Origin: Leisingera methylohalidivorans DSM 14336
Lineage (GTDB): Bacteria > Pseudomonadota > Alphaproteobacteria > Rhodobacterales > Rhodobacteraceae
Assembly (NCBI RefSeq): GCF_000511355.1
Contig: NC_023135.1
Coordinates: 2,568,371 to 2,632,370 of the forward strand
Direction of reading: 5' to 3'
DNA length: 64,000 bases
Shown: positions 26,067-35,051 of the stretch, piece by piece
Position numbering within the stretch: the stretch's first letter is position 1
Layout: each line of letters starts with the position of its first letter
Position numbers and translations under genes: made by a program
Notes under the pieces: model-generated
The model's database searches: none
Seen by the model: only the letters and a program-made list of their open reading frames with translations
What the model was told of the DNA's origin: nothing

Positions 26067-26540
26067 TCAGCAATCGCCCTTGCTGCAAAGCTGGTCCTTG
26101 ACCAAAGGCCCGGCTTTGCCGAAATCCATCTGGCCGGTGTATTTCGCCTTCAGCGCACCCATCACCTTGCCCATATCGCGAATCGATTCGGCACCGGTTT
26201 CTGCCACCGCCGCAGTGATGGCCTCGCCGACTTCCTCGTCGCTCAGCTGCTGCGGCAGGAACTCCTCGATAATGGCGATTTCGCCCAGTTCCCGCTCCGC
26301 CAGGTCCAGCCGCCCGCCTTCCTCATAGGCACGGGCGCTTTCGTTGCGCTGCTTGGTCATCTTGCCCAGGATGGCAAGGATTTCCCCCTCGTCGATGCCG
26401 CCCTCCTCGCCATCGGCGCGGGCGGCGATTTCCCGGTCTTTGATCGCCGCATTGATCAGCCGCAGCGTGCACAGCCGCTCGGCCGCCTTGTCTTTCATCG
26501 CTTGCTTCAAGGCCTGATTGACCTGTGTGCGCGTATCCAT
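26067..26540 (-). CDS. GatB/YqeY domain-containing protein
   Basis: About 157 residues. It matches the YqeY family: LCTLRLINAAIKDREI near the start, YEEGGRLDLAERELGEIAIIEEFLPQQLSDEEV in the middle, and DMGKVMGALKAKYTGQMDFGKAG at the end. The fold is the tRNA-binding tail domain of GatB, here free-standing; it is suggested to bind tRNA. Start codons at 26552 and 26570 are also possible. It is divergent from carA, a common arrangement in proteobacteria. Confidence 0.9.
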   Translation of the reverse strand: MDTRTQVNQALKQAMKDKAAERLCTLRLINAAIKDREIAARADGEEGGIDEGEILAILGKMTKQRNESARAYEEGGRLDLAERELGEIAIIEEFLPQQLSDEEVGEAITAAVAETGAESIRDMGKVMGALKAKYTGQMDFGKAGPLVKDQLCSKGDC

Positions 26541-26721
26541 CGTAATAAGCATCCCATGGTTGCCGGACACCGATGGTTATCCATTCTGCAGCTGCTGTGC
26601 AAGTTTACTATCTGCTGGCGCCGGGACGGCACCTGCGTCGGCCTGCCCGCTGCTGTAGGCTTGACCCGCTTCGGCGCTCCCCTTACAAGCCGGTGAATTT
26701 CACCGCATGGAGACTCGCGCA

Positions 26722-27882
26722 ATGGCCGCTTCCGCCCCGTCCAAGCCCACCGCATGCCTGGCGCTCGCTGATGGCACCGTCTTTTACGGCACCGGATTCG
26801 GAGCCACCGGCGACACGGTGGCGGAGCTCTGCTTCAACACCGCAATGACCGGCTATCAGGAGATCATGACCGATCCGTCCTATGCCGGCCAGATCGTCAC
26901 CTTCACCTTCCCGCATATCGGCAACACCGGCGTGACACCCGAGGATGACGAGAGCGGCGATCCGGTTGCCGCCGGCATGGTGGTGAAATGGGACCCGACC
27001 CTGGCCTCCAACTGGCGCGCCGCCGAAGAGCTGAAATCCTGGCTCACCCGGACCGGGCGCATCGCCATCGGCGGCGTCGACACCCGCCGCCTGACCCGCG
27101 CGATCCGCCAGCAAGGCGCACCGCATGCGGCCCTGGCACATGACCCAGACGGCAATTTCGACGTCGAGGCGCTGGTTGCCAAGGCCCGTGAATGGCCCGG
27201 GCTGGAAGGCATGGATCTGGCCAAAGACGTGTCCTGCGCCCAAAGCTACCGCTGGGACGAAATGCGCTGGGCCTGGCCGGACGGCTATGGCCGCCAGGAA
27301 GTGCCTGCGCACAAGGTCGTGGCCGTCGACTATGGCGCCAAGCGCAATATCCTGCGCTGCCTGGCGTCGGCCGGATGCGACGTCACGGTGCTGCCCGCCA
27401 CCGCCACCGCCGAAGAGGTTCTGGCCCATAAGCCAGACGGGGTGTTCCTCTCCAACGGACCCGGCGACCCTGCCGCCACCGGTGAATATGCGGTGCCGAT
27501 GATTCAGGACATTCTGAAAACCGACCTGCCGGTTTTCGGCATTTGCCTCGGCCACCAGATGCTGGCGCTGGCCCTGGGTGCCAAAACCGTCAAGATGAAC
27601 CACGGCCACCACGGCGCCAACCACCCGGTCAAGGAGCATTCCACCGGCAAGGTCGAGATCACCTCGATGAACCATGGCTTTGCCGTGGATGCGCAGACCC
27701 TGCCGGAAGGGGTTGAAGAGACCCATGTTTCGCTGTTTGACGGCTCCAACTGCGGTATCCGCATTTCCGGCCGCCCGGTCTACTCGGTACAGCACCACCC
27801 CGAGGCCAGCCCCGGCCCGCAGGACAGCTTTTACCTGTTCGAACGCTTTGCCGAAGCCATGGCCGCGCGCAAAACTGCGTAA
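26722..27882 (+). CDS. carA: Carbamoyl-phosphate synthase small subunit
   Basis: 386 residues. The N-terminal CPSase domain (ALADGTVFYGTGFGATG, FNTAMTGYQEIMTDPSYAGQ) is followed by a class I glutamine amidotransferase domain with the catalytic Cys in VFGICLGHQMLALALG and the His-Glu pair in QHHPEASPGPQD. It supplies ammonia to CarB for arginine and pyrimidine synthesis. The ATG at 26722 has GGAG 8 bp upstream. carB is not in the window. Confidence 0.98.
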   Translation: MAASAPSKPTACLALADGTVFYGTGFGATGDTVAELCFNTAMTGYQEIMTDPSYAGQIVTFTFPHIGNTGVTPEDDESGDPVAAGMVVKWDPTLASNWRAAEELKSWLTRTGRIAIGGVDTRRLTRAIRQQGAPHAALAHDPDGNFDVEALVAKAREWPGLEGMDLAKDVSCAQSYRWDEMRWAWPDGYGRQEVPAHKVVAVDYGAKRNILRCLASAGCDVTVLPATATAEEVLAHKPDGVFLSNGPGDPAATGEYAVPMIQDILKTDLPVFGICLGHQMLALALGAKTVKMNHGHHGANHPVKEHSTGKVEITSMNHGFAVDAQTLPEGVEETHVSLFDGSNCGIRISGRPVYSVQHHPEASPGPQDSFYLFERFAEAMAARKTA

Positions 27883-27890
27883 AAAAACCT

Positions 27891-27921
27891 GTTAACCATG
27901 CCGCTGGACGGCATGGTTAAC
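27891..27921. terminator. Strong hairpin after carA
   Basis: A 13-bp perfect stem (GTTAACCATGCCG/CGGCATGGTTAAC) with a 5-base loop starts 8 bp after the carA stop. There is no T-run to its right; on the left is an A7 run, which would be a T-run for leftward transcripts. It most likely marks the end of the carA message. Confidence 0.7.
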
Positions 27922-27991
27922 GCCGCATTTACCAATTCTTAAACCCCCGCCGCCAGCCTGAAACCCTCAGCGTTTTTGTTAAGGGGTGGCG

Positions 27992-29917
27992 ATGGTTTTT
28001 TTATCTCAGCCGCTGCGGCAGTTCCGCCCGCCGCGGCCCACCGGGGAGCGATCTCCGGAGCTGCCGCCACCGGCGAATGGCCGCAGCATGATGAAGGCGC
28101 TGGTGCTGCGCCAGCACCAGAAAGCAGCCCTTGGGCGGGTGCTGGTGGCCGAGGGTTTGGCCAGCGAAGACCAGGTTCAGGACACGCTGGCCCGGCAATT
28201 CCGGATGCAGCGCGCCGACCTGACCGGCCAGGTCGCCAATCCCCGGCTGCTGGCCCGCAAACCCGCTCAGTTCTGGCTGCGCCACTCTGCGCTTCCATGG
28301 ATGCAATTCGGTCAGACCGTTACCGTTGCCATTGCCCACCCGGACCGGTTCGAGACGCTGCACGGCGAGTTGCAGGACAGTTTTGACCGCATCACCCCGG
28401 TGCTGGCCTGCGAAGCGCAGATCACCGCTCTGCTGACCGCGCATTTCAGCTCCGCCCTGGTGCGCCAGGCCAGCTGCAGCGTGGTCCCGCGGCAAAGCTG
28501 CCGCACACTGCAGCCTGCAAAGGGCCGCGCACTGCTGACGGCCTGTGCCCTGCCCGCGTTTTATCTTGGCTGGACCGCCCCGGCGGCGGTCTTCACTGCT
28601 CTCAGCCTGCTGGCGCTGCTGTCGGTTCTGCTGTTCACGATGCTGAAGCTTTGCGGGCTTTCTGCCTATTGGTCGGGCCGCCCCCCCCGGCAGACCCCGG
28701 CGCAAAAGCCCCCCCCCTGTCAAACCGGCTTGGGCAACCGGCCCGGCATTTCAATCCTGGTGCCGCTGTACCAGGAGGCCGAGATCAGCCGGGCCCTGCT
28801 TACCCGAATCCGCAGGCTCAGCTACCCGCGGGCTTTGACTGATGTGATCCTGGTGCTGGAGGAACATGACACCGTTACCCGGGCTGCCCTTTCGGGCACC
28901 CGCCTGCCGCCTTGGATCCGGGTGGTCGAGGTTCCGGCCTTTGGCGGGCTGACGACAAAGCCGCGGGCGATGAACTATGCACTGAACTTCTGCCGCGGCG
29001 ACATCATCGGCGTCTGGGACGCCGAGGACGCGCCGCAGCCGGACCAGCTGGACAAAGTGGCGCAGGCCTTTGCCCGCGCGGATAGGAGAACCGCCTGCTT
29101 TCAGGGTATATTGGACTACTATAATCCCGGCACCAATTGGATTTCCCGCTGTTTCACGCTGGAATATGCCAGCTGGTTCCGCATCGTTCTATACGGTATT
29201 TCCCGGTTTGACCTGGTGGTGCCCTTGGGTGGAACGACGATGTTCATCCGCCGCAAGGTGCTGGAGGAGCTGGGCGGCTGGGATGCACACAACGTCACCG
29301 AGGATGCGGATCTGGGTGTCAGGCTCTACCGCGCCGGCTACCGCACCGGAATGCTGCCCAGCACCACATTCGAGGAGGCGAACTGCCGTCCCTGGCCCTG
29401 GGTCAAACAGCGCTCGCGCTGGCTGAAAGGGTTCATGGTGACCTATCTGGTGCATATGCGCCAGCCGCTGCGGCTGCGGGGCGATCTCGGCTGGAAACGC
29501 TTCCTGGGCTTTCAGGCCTTTTTCCTGGGCACTATCGGGCAGTTTCTGTTTGCACCGCTGTTGTGGTCGTTCTGGCTGATCACGTTCGGCTTGCCGCACC
29601 CGAGCGCAGGCACGGCTTCGCCGCTGCTGCTGTCCCTGGCAGCGGCGTCGCTGGTGTTCTTTGAACTTCTGGGGCTGATCATCAGCATCACTGCTGCTTT
29701 TGCCATGGGCCGGCCCTGGCTGGCAGCCTGGGCACCGGCGATGATCCTCTATTTTCCGATGGGGGCCGTCGCCATCGCCAAGGCCACGCATGAACTGCTC
29801 GTCCGCCCCTTTTTCTGGGACAAGACGGCGCACGGCATCAAACCCGGCGCCAAACCCCGCCGCTGGCGCTTGCCAGGGCTCCGGTGGTTCATCCCCGCCC
29901 GCTGGCGTCCTGCTTAA
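27992..29917 (+). CDS. Membrane GT2 glycosyltransferase with MshEN-like N-terminal domain
   Basis: 641 residues from the ATG at 27992 (AAGGGG 5 bp upstream). Residues about 40-155 resemble the N-terminal domain of type II secretion/MshE ATPases, which in some proteins binds cyclic-di-GMP. Two membrane helices follow (about 182-222). The GT2 catalytic part has ISILVPLYQE, VWDAEDAPQPDQLD, TEDADLG and the QxxRW motif in KQRSRWLKG, as in processive cellulose- or chitin-synthase-like enzymes. C-terminal helices complete a membrane channel-like topology. It probably makes an exported polysaccharide. A Pro-rich linker is encoded by C8 and C9 runs. Confidence 0.85.
   Translation: MVFLSQPLRQFRPPRPTGERSPELPPPANGRSMMKALVLRQHQKAALGRVLVAEGLASEDQVQDTLARQFRMQRADLTGQVANPRLLARKPAQFWLRHSALPWMQFGQTVTVAIAHPDRFETLHGELQDSFDRITPVLACEAQITALLTAHFSSALVRQASCSVVPRQSCRTLQPAKGRALLTACALPAFYLGWTAPAAVFTALSLLALLSVLLFTMLKLCGLSAYWSGRPPRQTPAQKPPPCQTGLGNRPGISILVPLYQEAEISRALLTRIRRLSYPRALTDVILVLEEHDTVTRAALSGTRLPPWIRVVEVPAFGGLTTKPRAMNYALNFCRGDIIGVWDAEDAPQPDQLDKVAQAFARADRRTACFQGILDYYNPGTNWISRCFTLEYASWFRIVLYGISRFDLVVPLGGTTMFIRRKVLEELGGWDAHNVTEDADLGVRLYRAGYRTGMLPSTTFEEANCRPWPWVKQRSRWLKGFMVTYLVHMRQPLRLRGDLGWKRFLGFQAFFLGTIGQFLFAPLLWSFWLITFGLPHPSAGTASPLLLSLAAASLVFFELLGLIISITAAFAMGRPWLAAWAPAMILYFPMGAVAIAKATHELLVRPFFWDKTAHGIKPGAKPRRWRLPGLRWFIPARWRPA
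28681..28717. repeat. C8 and C9 homopolymers inside the GT2 gene
   Basis: A C8 run at 28681-28688 and a C9 run at 28709-28717 lie 20 bp apart in the linker between the first membrane helices and the catalytic domain. A one-base slip in either run would truncate the protein before its active site. Confidence 0.9.
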
Positions 29918-30533
29918 GCCGGGTCATGAAGGCGATCGAGATATGTTCCTTCAGCGCTTCGCCCGCTGCTGCCTCGTCGCGGCGGCCGATAGCATCAACG
30001 ATGCCCTTGTGTTCGGACTGGGCAATCTCGCTGCGGCCCTCGGCGGCCAGCGAGGTCGTTGCCATCAGTGCCATGGTCCGGTGCACCAGGTCCAGCTGCT
30101 GCACCAGATAGCGGTTGTGCGACGCCAAGTGGATCTGTTCGTGAAACCGGCGATTGGCCTTGGACAACGCTGACGGATCTCCGACCAGCTGGTTATCGGC
30201 CTCGACCATTTCTTTCAGCACCTTGATCTCTTCTTCGGTGGCATGACGCGCCGCAAGCTGGGCTGCCAGCCCCTCCAGCTCACGCCGCACCACATACAGT
30301 TCGGCCATCTGGTTGTGGTCCAGCGAGGCGACAATCAGCGACCGCCCGTCACGCTCCAGCAGTGATTGCGTCTCCAATCGCTGCAGCGCCTCACGGATCG
30401 GGGTGCGCGACACGCCAAAACGCTCGGCCAGATCGCTTTCCACCAGCCGGTCGCCGGGTTTGTAAACGCCGACGTCGATCGCCTCTAGGATCAGCGCATA
30501 GGCATCTTTCTGGTTGCTGCGGCTCTGGCTCAT
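29889..30533 (-). CDS. GntR family transcriptional regulator (FCD subfamily)
   Basis: 214 residues from MSQSRSNQKDAY, with AGGAAG 4 bp before the ATG. The helix-turn-helix DLAERFGVSRTPIREALQRLE is followed by an FCD ligand domain (RRFHEQIHLASHN). Its 3' end overlaps the convergent GT2 gene by 29 bp. No catabolic partner is adjacent, so its target cannot be told. Confidence 0.93.
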   Translation of the reverse strand: MSQSRSNQKDAYALILEAIDVGVYKPGDRLVESDLAERFGVSRTPIREALQRLETQSLLERDGRSLIVASLDHNQMAELYVVRRELEGLAAQLAARHATEEEIKVLKEMVEADNQLVGDPSALSKANRRFHEQIHLASHNRYLVQQLDLVHRTMALMATTSLAAEGRSEIAQSEHKGIVDAIGRRDEAAAGEALKEHISIAFMTRLKQDASGRG

Positions 30534-30675
30534 GGGTCTTCCTGTCATTTCCGGTTTGCCAATCTCTACAGCGCATAGGGCAGCAATCAACCCTGATGGC
30601 GCTAAAGCGCTGAAAACCCGCAGTCAAAATGCGCTTTTGATTGCAATGCCGGCCTTCGCCCCCTAATCCGGTCTT

Positions 30676-31320
30676 ATGCCCAAGCACGCTTTTTCCCATG
30701 TCACCCAATGGGTGTTCGATCTCGACAACACCCTCTATCCGCCCTCGGCCCGCCTGTTTGACCAGATCGAGGTTAAAATGACCGCCTATGTGATGGAGGC
30801 CCTGGGGGTGGACAAGGCCAAGGCCGACCACCTGCGCAGCCATTACTGGCGCGAACATGGCACCACGCTGGCCGGACTGATGCGCGAACATGATCTGGAT
30901 CCGGCACCCTATCTGGTGGCGGTGCATGACATTTCAATGAAGCATCTGGAAAAGGACGCGGCGCTGGCTGCCAACATCAACAATCTGCCTGGCAAAAAAA
31001 TTGTCTTCACCAATGGCACGGCCCCTTATGCCGAACGGGTGCTGGCCGCCCGCGGGCTGTCGGGTCTGTTTGACGGCGTTTATGGCGTCGAACACGCGGA
31101 TTACCACCCCAAGCCGGAACGCCGTGCCTTTGACCGGGTCTTTGCCCGCGCTGGCGTGAACCCGGAACAGGCGGCAATGTTCGAGGATGACGCCCGCAAC
31201 CTCGCTGCCCCGTACCAGATGGGAATGCGCACGGTGCATGTGGCGCCAGAGCCGGTCGAGGCCGCGCACATCCACCATCATTCGGACGATCTGGCTGGTT
31301 TCTTGGCCGATCTGACCTGA
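30676..31320 (+). CDS. HAD-family pyrimidine 5'-nucleotidase-like hydrolase
   Basis: 214 residues with the four HAD motifs: WVFDLDNTLYP (nucleophile Asp), IVFTNGT, the Lys in HPKPERRAFD, and MFEDDARNLAAP. This pattern matches the Sdt1/phosphoglycolate-phosphatase-like subgroup annotated as pyrimidine 5'-nucleotidases. It is cytoplasmic and divergent from the GntR gene. Confidence 0.9.
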   Translation: MPKHAFSHVTQWVFDLDNTLYPPSARLFDQIEVKMTAYVMEALGVDKAKADHLRSHYWREHGTTLAGLMREHDLDPAPYLVAVHDISMKHLEKDAALAANINNLPGKKIVFTNGTAPYAERVLAARGLSGLFDGVYGVEHADYHPKPERRAFDRVFARAGVNPEQAAMFEDDARNLAAPYQMGMRTVHVAPEPVEAAHIHHHSDDLAGFLADLT

Positions 31321-31483
31321 ACTCCGGCCTCTGCCCGCGGCGCGATCAGACGCCGTTCGCCGCATAGCTGAATGTGCACAACCGCATGCTGGCAATTCTC
31401 CGCACCTGCGGCAAAATATACCTGTTTGCTAAAGGTTATCGTCCCTATATGCGCCGCAGAAACGATCTTCTGGAGCCCGCCCG

Positions 31484-31732
31484 ATGAGCGCATATGTCCT
31501 TCCCGAACGCCTGACCCTGATGCAACGCATACTTTTTTCCGTGCCGCTGCTGGGACGGATGATCAAAGAGATCGCCTATGGCCCGGAAGAGAACCTGTAT
31601 TACGCCATTGCGACCCTTGTCAGCCTTTGGGGCTGTTCGATCCTGCTGTTCGGCATTCCCGGCCTCTATATCCCGGCGGTCTGCATGGTGCCGGTGGTGT
31701 TCACGCTGCTGATCACCATCACCCGCGGCTAA
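31484..31732 (+). CDS. Small membrane protein of unknown function
   Basis: 82 residues with two hydrophobic segments (about 38-58 and 60-80). GGAG lies 8 bp before the ATG. The N-terminal part (ERLTLMQRILFSVPLLGRMIKEIAYG) is amphipathic. No family recognised. It is followed after 78 bp by the UbiH-like gene. Confidence 0.7.
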   Translation: MSAYVLPERLTLMQRILFSVPLLGRMIKEIAYGPEENLYYAIATLVSLWGCSILLFGIPGLYIPAVCMVPVVFTLLITITRG

Positions 31733-31810
31733 GCGCCCTTTCTGCCGGCAACGGCTTGTCTTACCCTGCCGTCAAGGCCTATCTCTGGCCCAGAACGGAG
31801 GGCTGACGAG

Positions 31811-33007
31811 ATGGCCGATACCTGCGATATCCTGATTTCCGGAGGCGGCATTGCGGGTCTGACCGCGGCCGCTGCTTTTGCGTCCAGCGGTTTTAGCGTG
31901 ATCTGCGCCGATCCCGCCCCGCCGGTGACCGACCGCGACGCCGCAGGCTCCGACCTGCGCACCACCGCCTTTCTGCAGCCGGCACAAGCGCTGCTCGAAC
32001 GTTGCGGAATCTGGGCGCGGCTGGCGGATCACGCCGCGCCCTTGCAGATCATGCGCATTGTCGATGCCGGAGGCGCCCGCCCCGAGCCGCGGGTGGTCAA
32101 GGACTTCAATGCCGCCGACATCTCCAACCAGCCGTTCGGCTGGAACCTGCCCAACTGGCTCTTGCGGCGCGAGATGATGGCCCGGCTGGACGGCATGTCC
32201 AATGTTGATTTGCGTTTCGGCACCGGCACCGCCGGGCTGTTCACCCGTACCGATGAGGCGCGCGTCACCCTTAGCGACGGCAGCCTGGTGACAGCCAAAC
32301 TGGTGGTGGCCTGCGACGGGCGCACTTCGCCGATGCGCGAGGCGGCGGGCATTCCGGTGAAAACCACCCGTTACGGTCAAAAAGCGCTGGCCTTCGCAGT
32401 CACCCACCCGGTGCCGCACGAAAATGTCTCTACCGAGATCCATCGCTCCGGTGGGCCGTTCACTCTGGTGCCGCTGCCCGATCATCTGGGCCAGCCGTCC
32501 TCTGCGATTGTCTGGATGGAACGGGGTCCCAGAGCGCAGGAGCTGCTGAATCTGGAACCCGCCGCCTTTGAGGCGGCCATGACTGACCGCAGCTGCGGAT
32601 TGTTCGGCGACCTGAAGCTGGCGTCGCGCCGCACTATCTGGCCGATTATCAGCCAGTCGGCGGAGCGGCTCAACGGCGAACGGCTGGCGCTGATGGCCGA
32701 GGCCGCTCATGTGGTGCCGCCAATCGGCGCGCAGGGACTGAATATGTCGCTGAGCGATTTGCGCAGCCTGCTGGAACTGGCCGTCGCCCGCCCCGAAGGC
32801 CTGGGCGATGCGCAGATGCTGGCGGCCTACCACAAGGCACGCCACAGCGAGATCATGCTGCGCGTCAAAGGCATCGATCTGCTCAATCGCACTTCGATGC
32901 TGGCGCCGCGCCCGCTGCGCGACCTGCGCGCCTTTGGCCTCAATGCGCTTTATTCACTGGCACCGGTGCGCAAGACGCTGATGCAAATGGGATTGGGCGT
33001 AAAATAA
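31811..33007 (+). CDS. UbiH/UbiF/COQ6 family FAD-dependent hydroxylase
   Basis: 398 residues. The FAD Rossmann motif GGGIAGLTAAAAFASSG is at about 12-28, the DG motif (VVACDGRTSPMREAAGI) near 170, and the GD-type motif is altered to MAEAAHVVPPIGAQGLNMSL near 300. These enzymes hydroxylate ubiquinone precursors, and the group is also used on other aromatics. The M50 gene begins 1 bp after the stop, so they are cotranscribed. Confidence 0.92.
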   Translation: MADTCDILISGGGIAGLTAAAAFASSGFSVICADPAPPVTDRDAAGSDLRTTAFLQPAQALLERCGIWARLADHAAPLQIMRIVDAGGARPEPRVVKDFNAADISNQPFGWNLPNWLLRREMMARLDGMSNVDLRFGTGTAGLFTRTDEARVTLSDGSLVTAKLVVACDGRTSPMREAAGIPVKTTRYGQKALAFAVTHPVPHENVSTEIHRSGGPFTLVPLPDHLGQPSSAIVWMERGPRAQELLNLEPAAFEAAMTDRSCGLFGDLKLASRRTIWPIISQSAERLNGERLALMAEAAHVVPPIGAQGLNMSLSDLRSLLELAVARPEGLGDAQMLAAYHKARHSEIMLRVKGIDLLNRTSMLAPRPLRDLRAFGLNALYSLAPVRKTLMQMGLGVK

Positions 33008-33008
33008 C

Positions 33009-33713
33009 ATGCGCGCTGCCGGACGCTTTCTCAAAGGGCACTGGCAGCTCCTCTGCCTGACTTTGGCGGTTGCCGCGCTCTGGCAAACCCCGGCGCTTCT
33101 CCCCCTACGTATCCTGACCGTCTACCTGCACGAGCTATCCCACGCCGCGGCGACCCTGCTCACTGGCGGCGATGTTCTCCGTCTCACCATCGACCCGCGT
33201 GAGGGCGGCATGGTGATCTCCCGTGGCGGCAGCCGGTTTCTGGGACTTTCGGCAGGCTATACCGGGTCACTGCTGATCGGCTCAGCCTTGTTTGTGATCG
33301 CCCTTCGCACGGATTGGGACCGCAAGGTGCTGGCGCTTTTCGGGGCTATCACACTGGCAGTTGCGGTATTCTATGTCCGGAATCTGTTTGCCCTCGGCTT
33401 TACCCTTGTGACAGGCGCACTGATGCTGGCGGCCTCCCGATATCTGAGCCTGAAAATCAATGATATGATCCTGCGGGTGATCGGCATCAGCAGCATGATC
33501 TATGCGCCGCTCGACATTTGGGACGATACCATCGCGCGACCCTACCTGCGCTCGGACGCGCGGATGATGGCCGAGGAATTCGGCGGCGGCACCATGCTTT
33601 GGGGCGGTTTGTGGCTGGCCATCAGCCTCGGGGTGATCTGGTTCACCCTGCGCCATGGGCTGGGCCGCACAAGCAATATTCCCTTGCGCAGCCCAATCCG
33701 GTTTCTTCGTTAA
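33009..33713 (+). CDS. M50-like (site-2 protease type) membrane metallopeptidase
   Basis: 234 residues with several membrane segments. The zinc motif HELSH (H41, E42, H45) lies at the membrane edge, and a later DIWDD around residue 172 may supply the third ligand, as in M50B-like proteins. Such proteins are often called M50 family peptidases, but substrates are unknown. It is the second gene after the UbiH-like gene, and its stop overlaps that of the convergent aminotransferase by 4 bp. Confidence 0.82.
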   Translation: MRAAGRFLKGHWQLLCLTLAVAALWQTPALLPLRILTVYLHELSHAAATLLTGGDVLRLTIDPREGGMVISRGGSRFLGLSAGYTGSLLIGSALFVIALRTDWDRKVLALFGAITLAVAVFYVRNLFALGFTLVTGALMLAASRYLSLKINDMILRVIGISSMIYAPLDIWDDTIARPYLRSDARMMAEEFGGGTMLWGGLWLAISLGVIWFTLRHGLGRTSNIPLRSPIRFLR

Positions 33714-34834
33714 AGCACCTGATCCAGAACTGTCTTCAGACGCGCGAGGGTGGCGTCCACGTCGTATAGCTTATCAAGGCCGAACAGGCCCAAACGGAAG
33801 GTGCGGAAATCCGCAGGCTCGTCGCACTGCAGCGGCACGCCCGCCGCAATCTGGGTGCCGAGCGCCAGAAACTTTTTACCGTTCTGCACATCCGGGTCGC
33901 TGGTATAGCTCACCACAACGCCCGGTGCGCCAAAGCCGTCCGCAGCGACCGAGGTGATGCCCTTGTCCTTCAGCATCGCCCGCACACCGTTGCCCAGCGC
34001 CCACTGTGCATCGCGCAAGCGGTCAAACCCGTATTCCTTGGTTTCCAGCATGGTGTCGCGGAACGCCTTCAGCGCATCGGTCGGCATAGTGGCATGATAC
34101 GCATGACCGCCGTCCTCATAGGCTTCCATGATAGTGCGCCACTGTTTCAGATTGATGGCAAAGCTGTCCGAGACGGTCTCTTCCAGACGCGCCAGCGCCC
34201 GATCCGAGAACATGACCAGCCCAGCGGAGGGCGAGGCGCTCCAGCCCTTTTGCGGTGCCGAGATCAGCACATCGACGCCGGTCGCCTTCATGTCGATCCA
34301 GGCACAGCCCGAGGCGATGCAATCAAGCACCACCAGCGCACCGACTTCATGCGCAGCGGCCGCCAGTGCGGTCACGTAATCGTCGGGCAGGATCACGCCC
34401 GCAGCGGTTTCCACATGCGGGGCAAAGACGATATCCGGTTTCTGCTCCTTGATTGCGGCCACCACGTCACCAATCGGCGCAGGTTCAAACGGCGAGGTTG
34501 ACTCGTTACCGGTCCGGCGTGCCTTCATCACGGTCGAAGACGCGGTAAAGCTGCCGGCCTCAAATATCTGGCTCCAGCGGTAGGAGAACCAGCCATTGCG
34601 CACCACCAGTGCATTTGCGCCGCGGGCGAACTGCCGTGCCACCGCCTCCATCGCGAAGGTTCCACCGCCCGGCACCAGCGCCACGGCTTCGGCGTTATAG
34701 ACCTCTTTCAGCATCGCATTGATGTCCAGCATCACGCCTTGGAAGGTCTTGGACATATGGTTGAGCGAACGGTCGGTGAAAACCACCGAGAATTCATCCA
34801 GACCCTGCGGGTCCACGGTATCGAGCAGTGCCAT
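33710..34834 (-). CDS. Class V aminotransferase, alanine/serine-glyoxylate type
   Basis: 374 residues from MALLDTVDPQG; AGGGAGG lies 5 bp before this ATG. PLP-fold features: LVPGGGTFAMEAVARQF (cofactor-phosphate loop), VVLDCIASGCAWIDM (Asp), and the Schiff-base Lys in ISAPQKGWSASP. The terminal FRLGLFGLDKL contains the substrate-carboxylate Arg. It exchanges amino groups between a small amino acid and an oxo-acid such as glyoxylate. The family also contains other class V aminotransferases, so the exact substrate is open. Confidence 0.88.
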   Translation of the reverse strand: MALLDTVDPQGLDEFSVVFTDRSLNHMSKTFQGVMLDINAMLKEVYNAEAVALVPGGGTFAMEAVARQFARGANALVVRNGWFSYRWSQIFEAGSFTASSTVMKARRTGNESTSPFEPAPIGDVVAAIKEQKPDIVFAPHVETAAGVILPDDYVTALAAAAHEVGALVVLDCIASGCAWIDMKATGVDVLISAPQKGWSASPSAGLVMFSDRALARLEETVSDSFAINLKQWRTIMEAYEDGGHAYHATMPTDALKAFRDTMLETKEYGFDRLRDAQWALGNGVRAMLKDKGITSVAADGFGAPGVVVSYTSDPDVQNGKKFLALGTQIAAGVPLQCDEPADFRTFRLGLFGLDKLYDVDATLARLKTVLDQVL

Positions 34835-35051
34835 TTGGGCCTCCCTGAATTTCCTCATCAAACGGCTAGCCGGTGCCGCAGGCTTTGGCAAAGCCTACAA
34901 TGGCATACAGCACCGCCGCCGTTCTCCGAAGGGGGATACTGACGGAACGGAAAGGAAAAGACAGCCCAGTCACGACAGAAAACACCCGGATTTGCGCCAA
35001 GCGGGTTTCGGATCGGCAACAAACGTCGGCTCAAGAGCCGGGGTCGGAGCG

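Noticed and set aside
31372..31806. 144-residue forward frame overlapping the small membrane protein
   Set aside because: Different frame from the one with a ribosome site and two hydrophobic segments; no features of its own.
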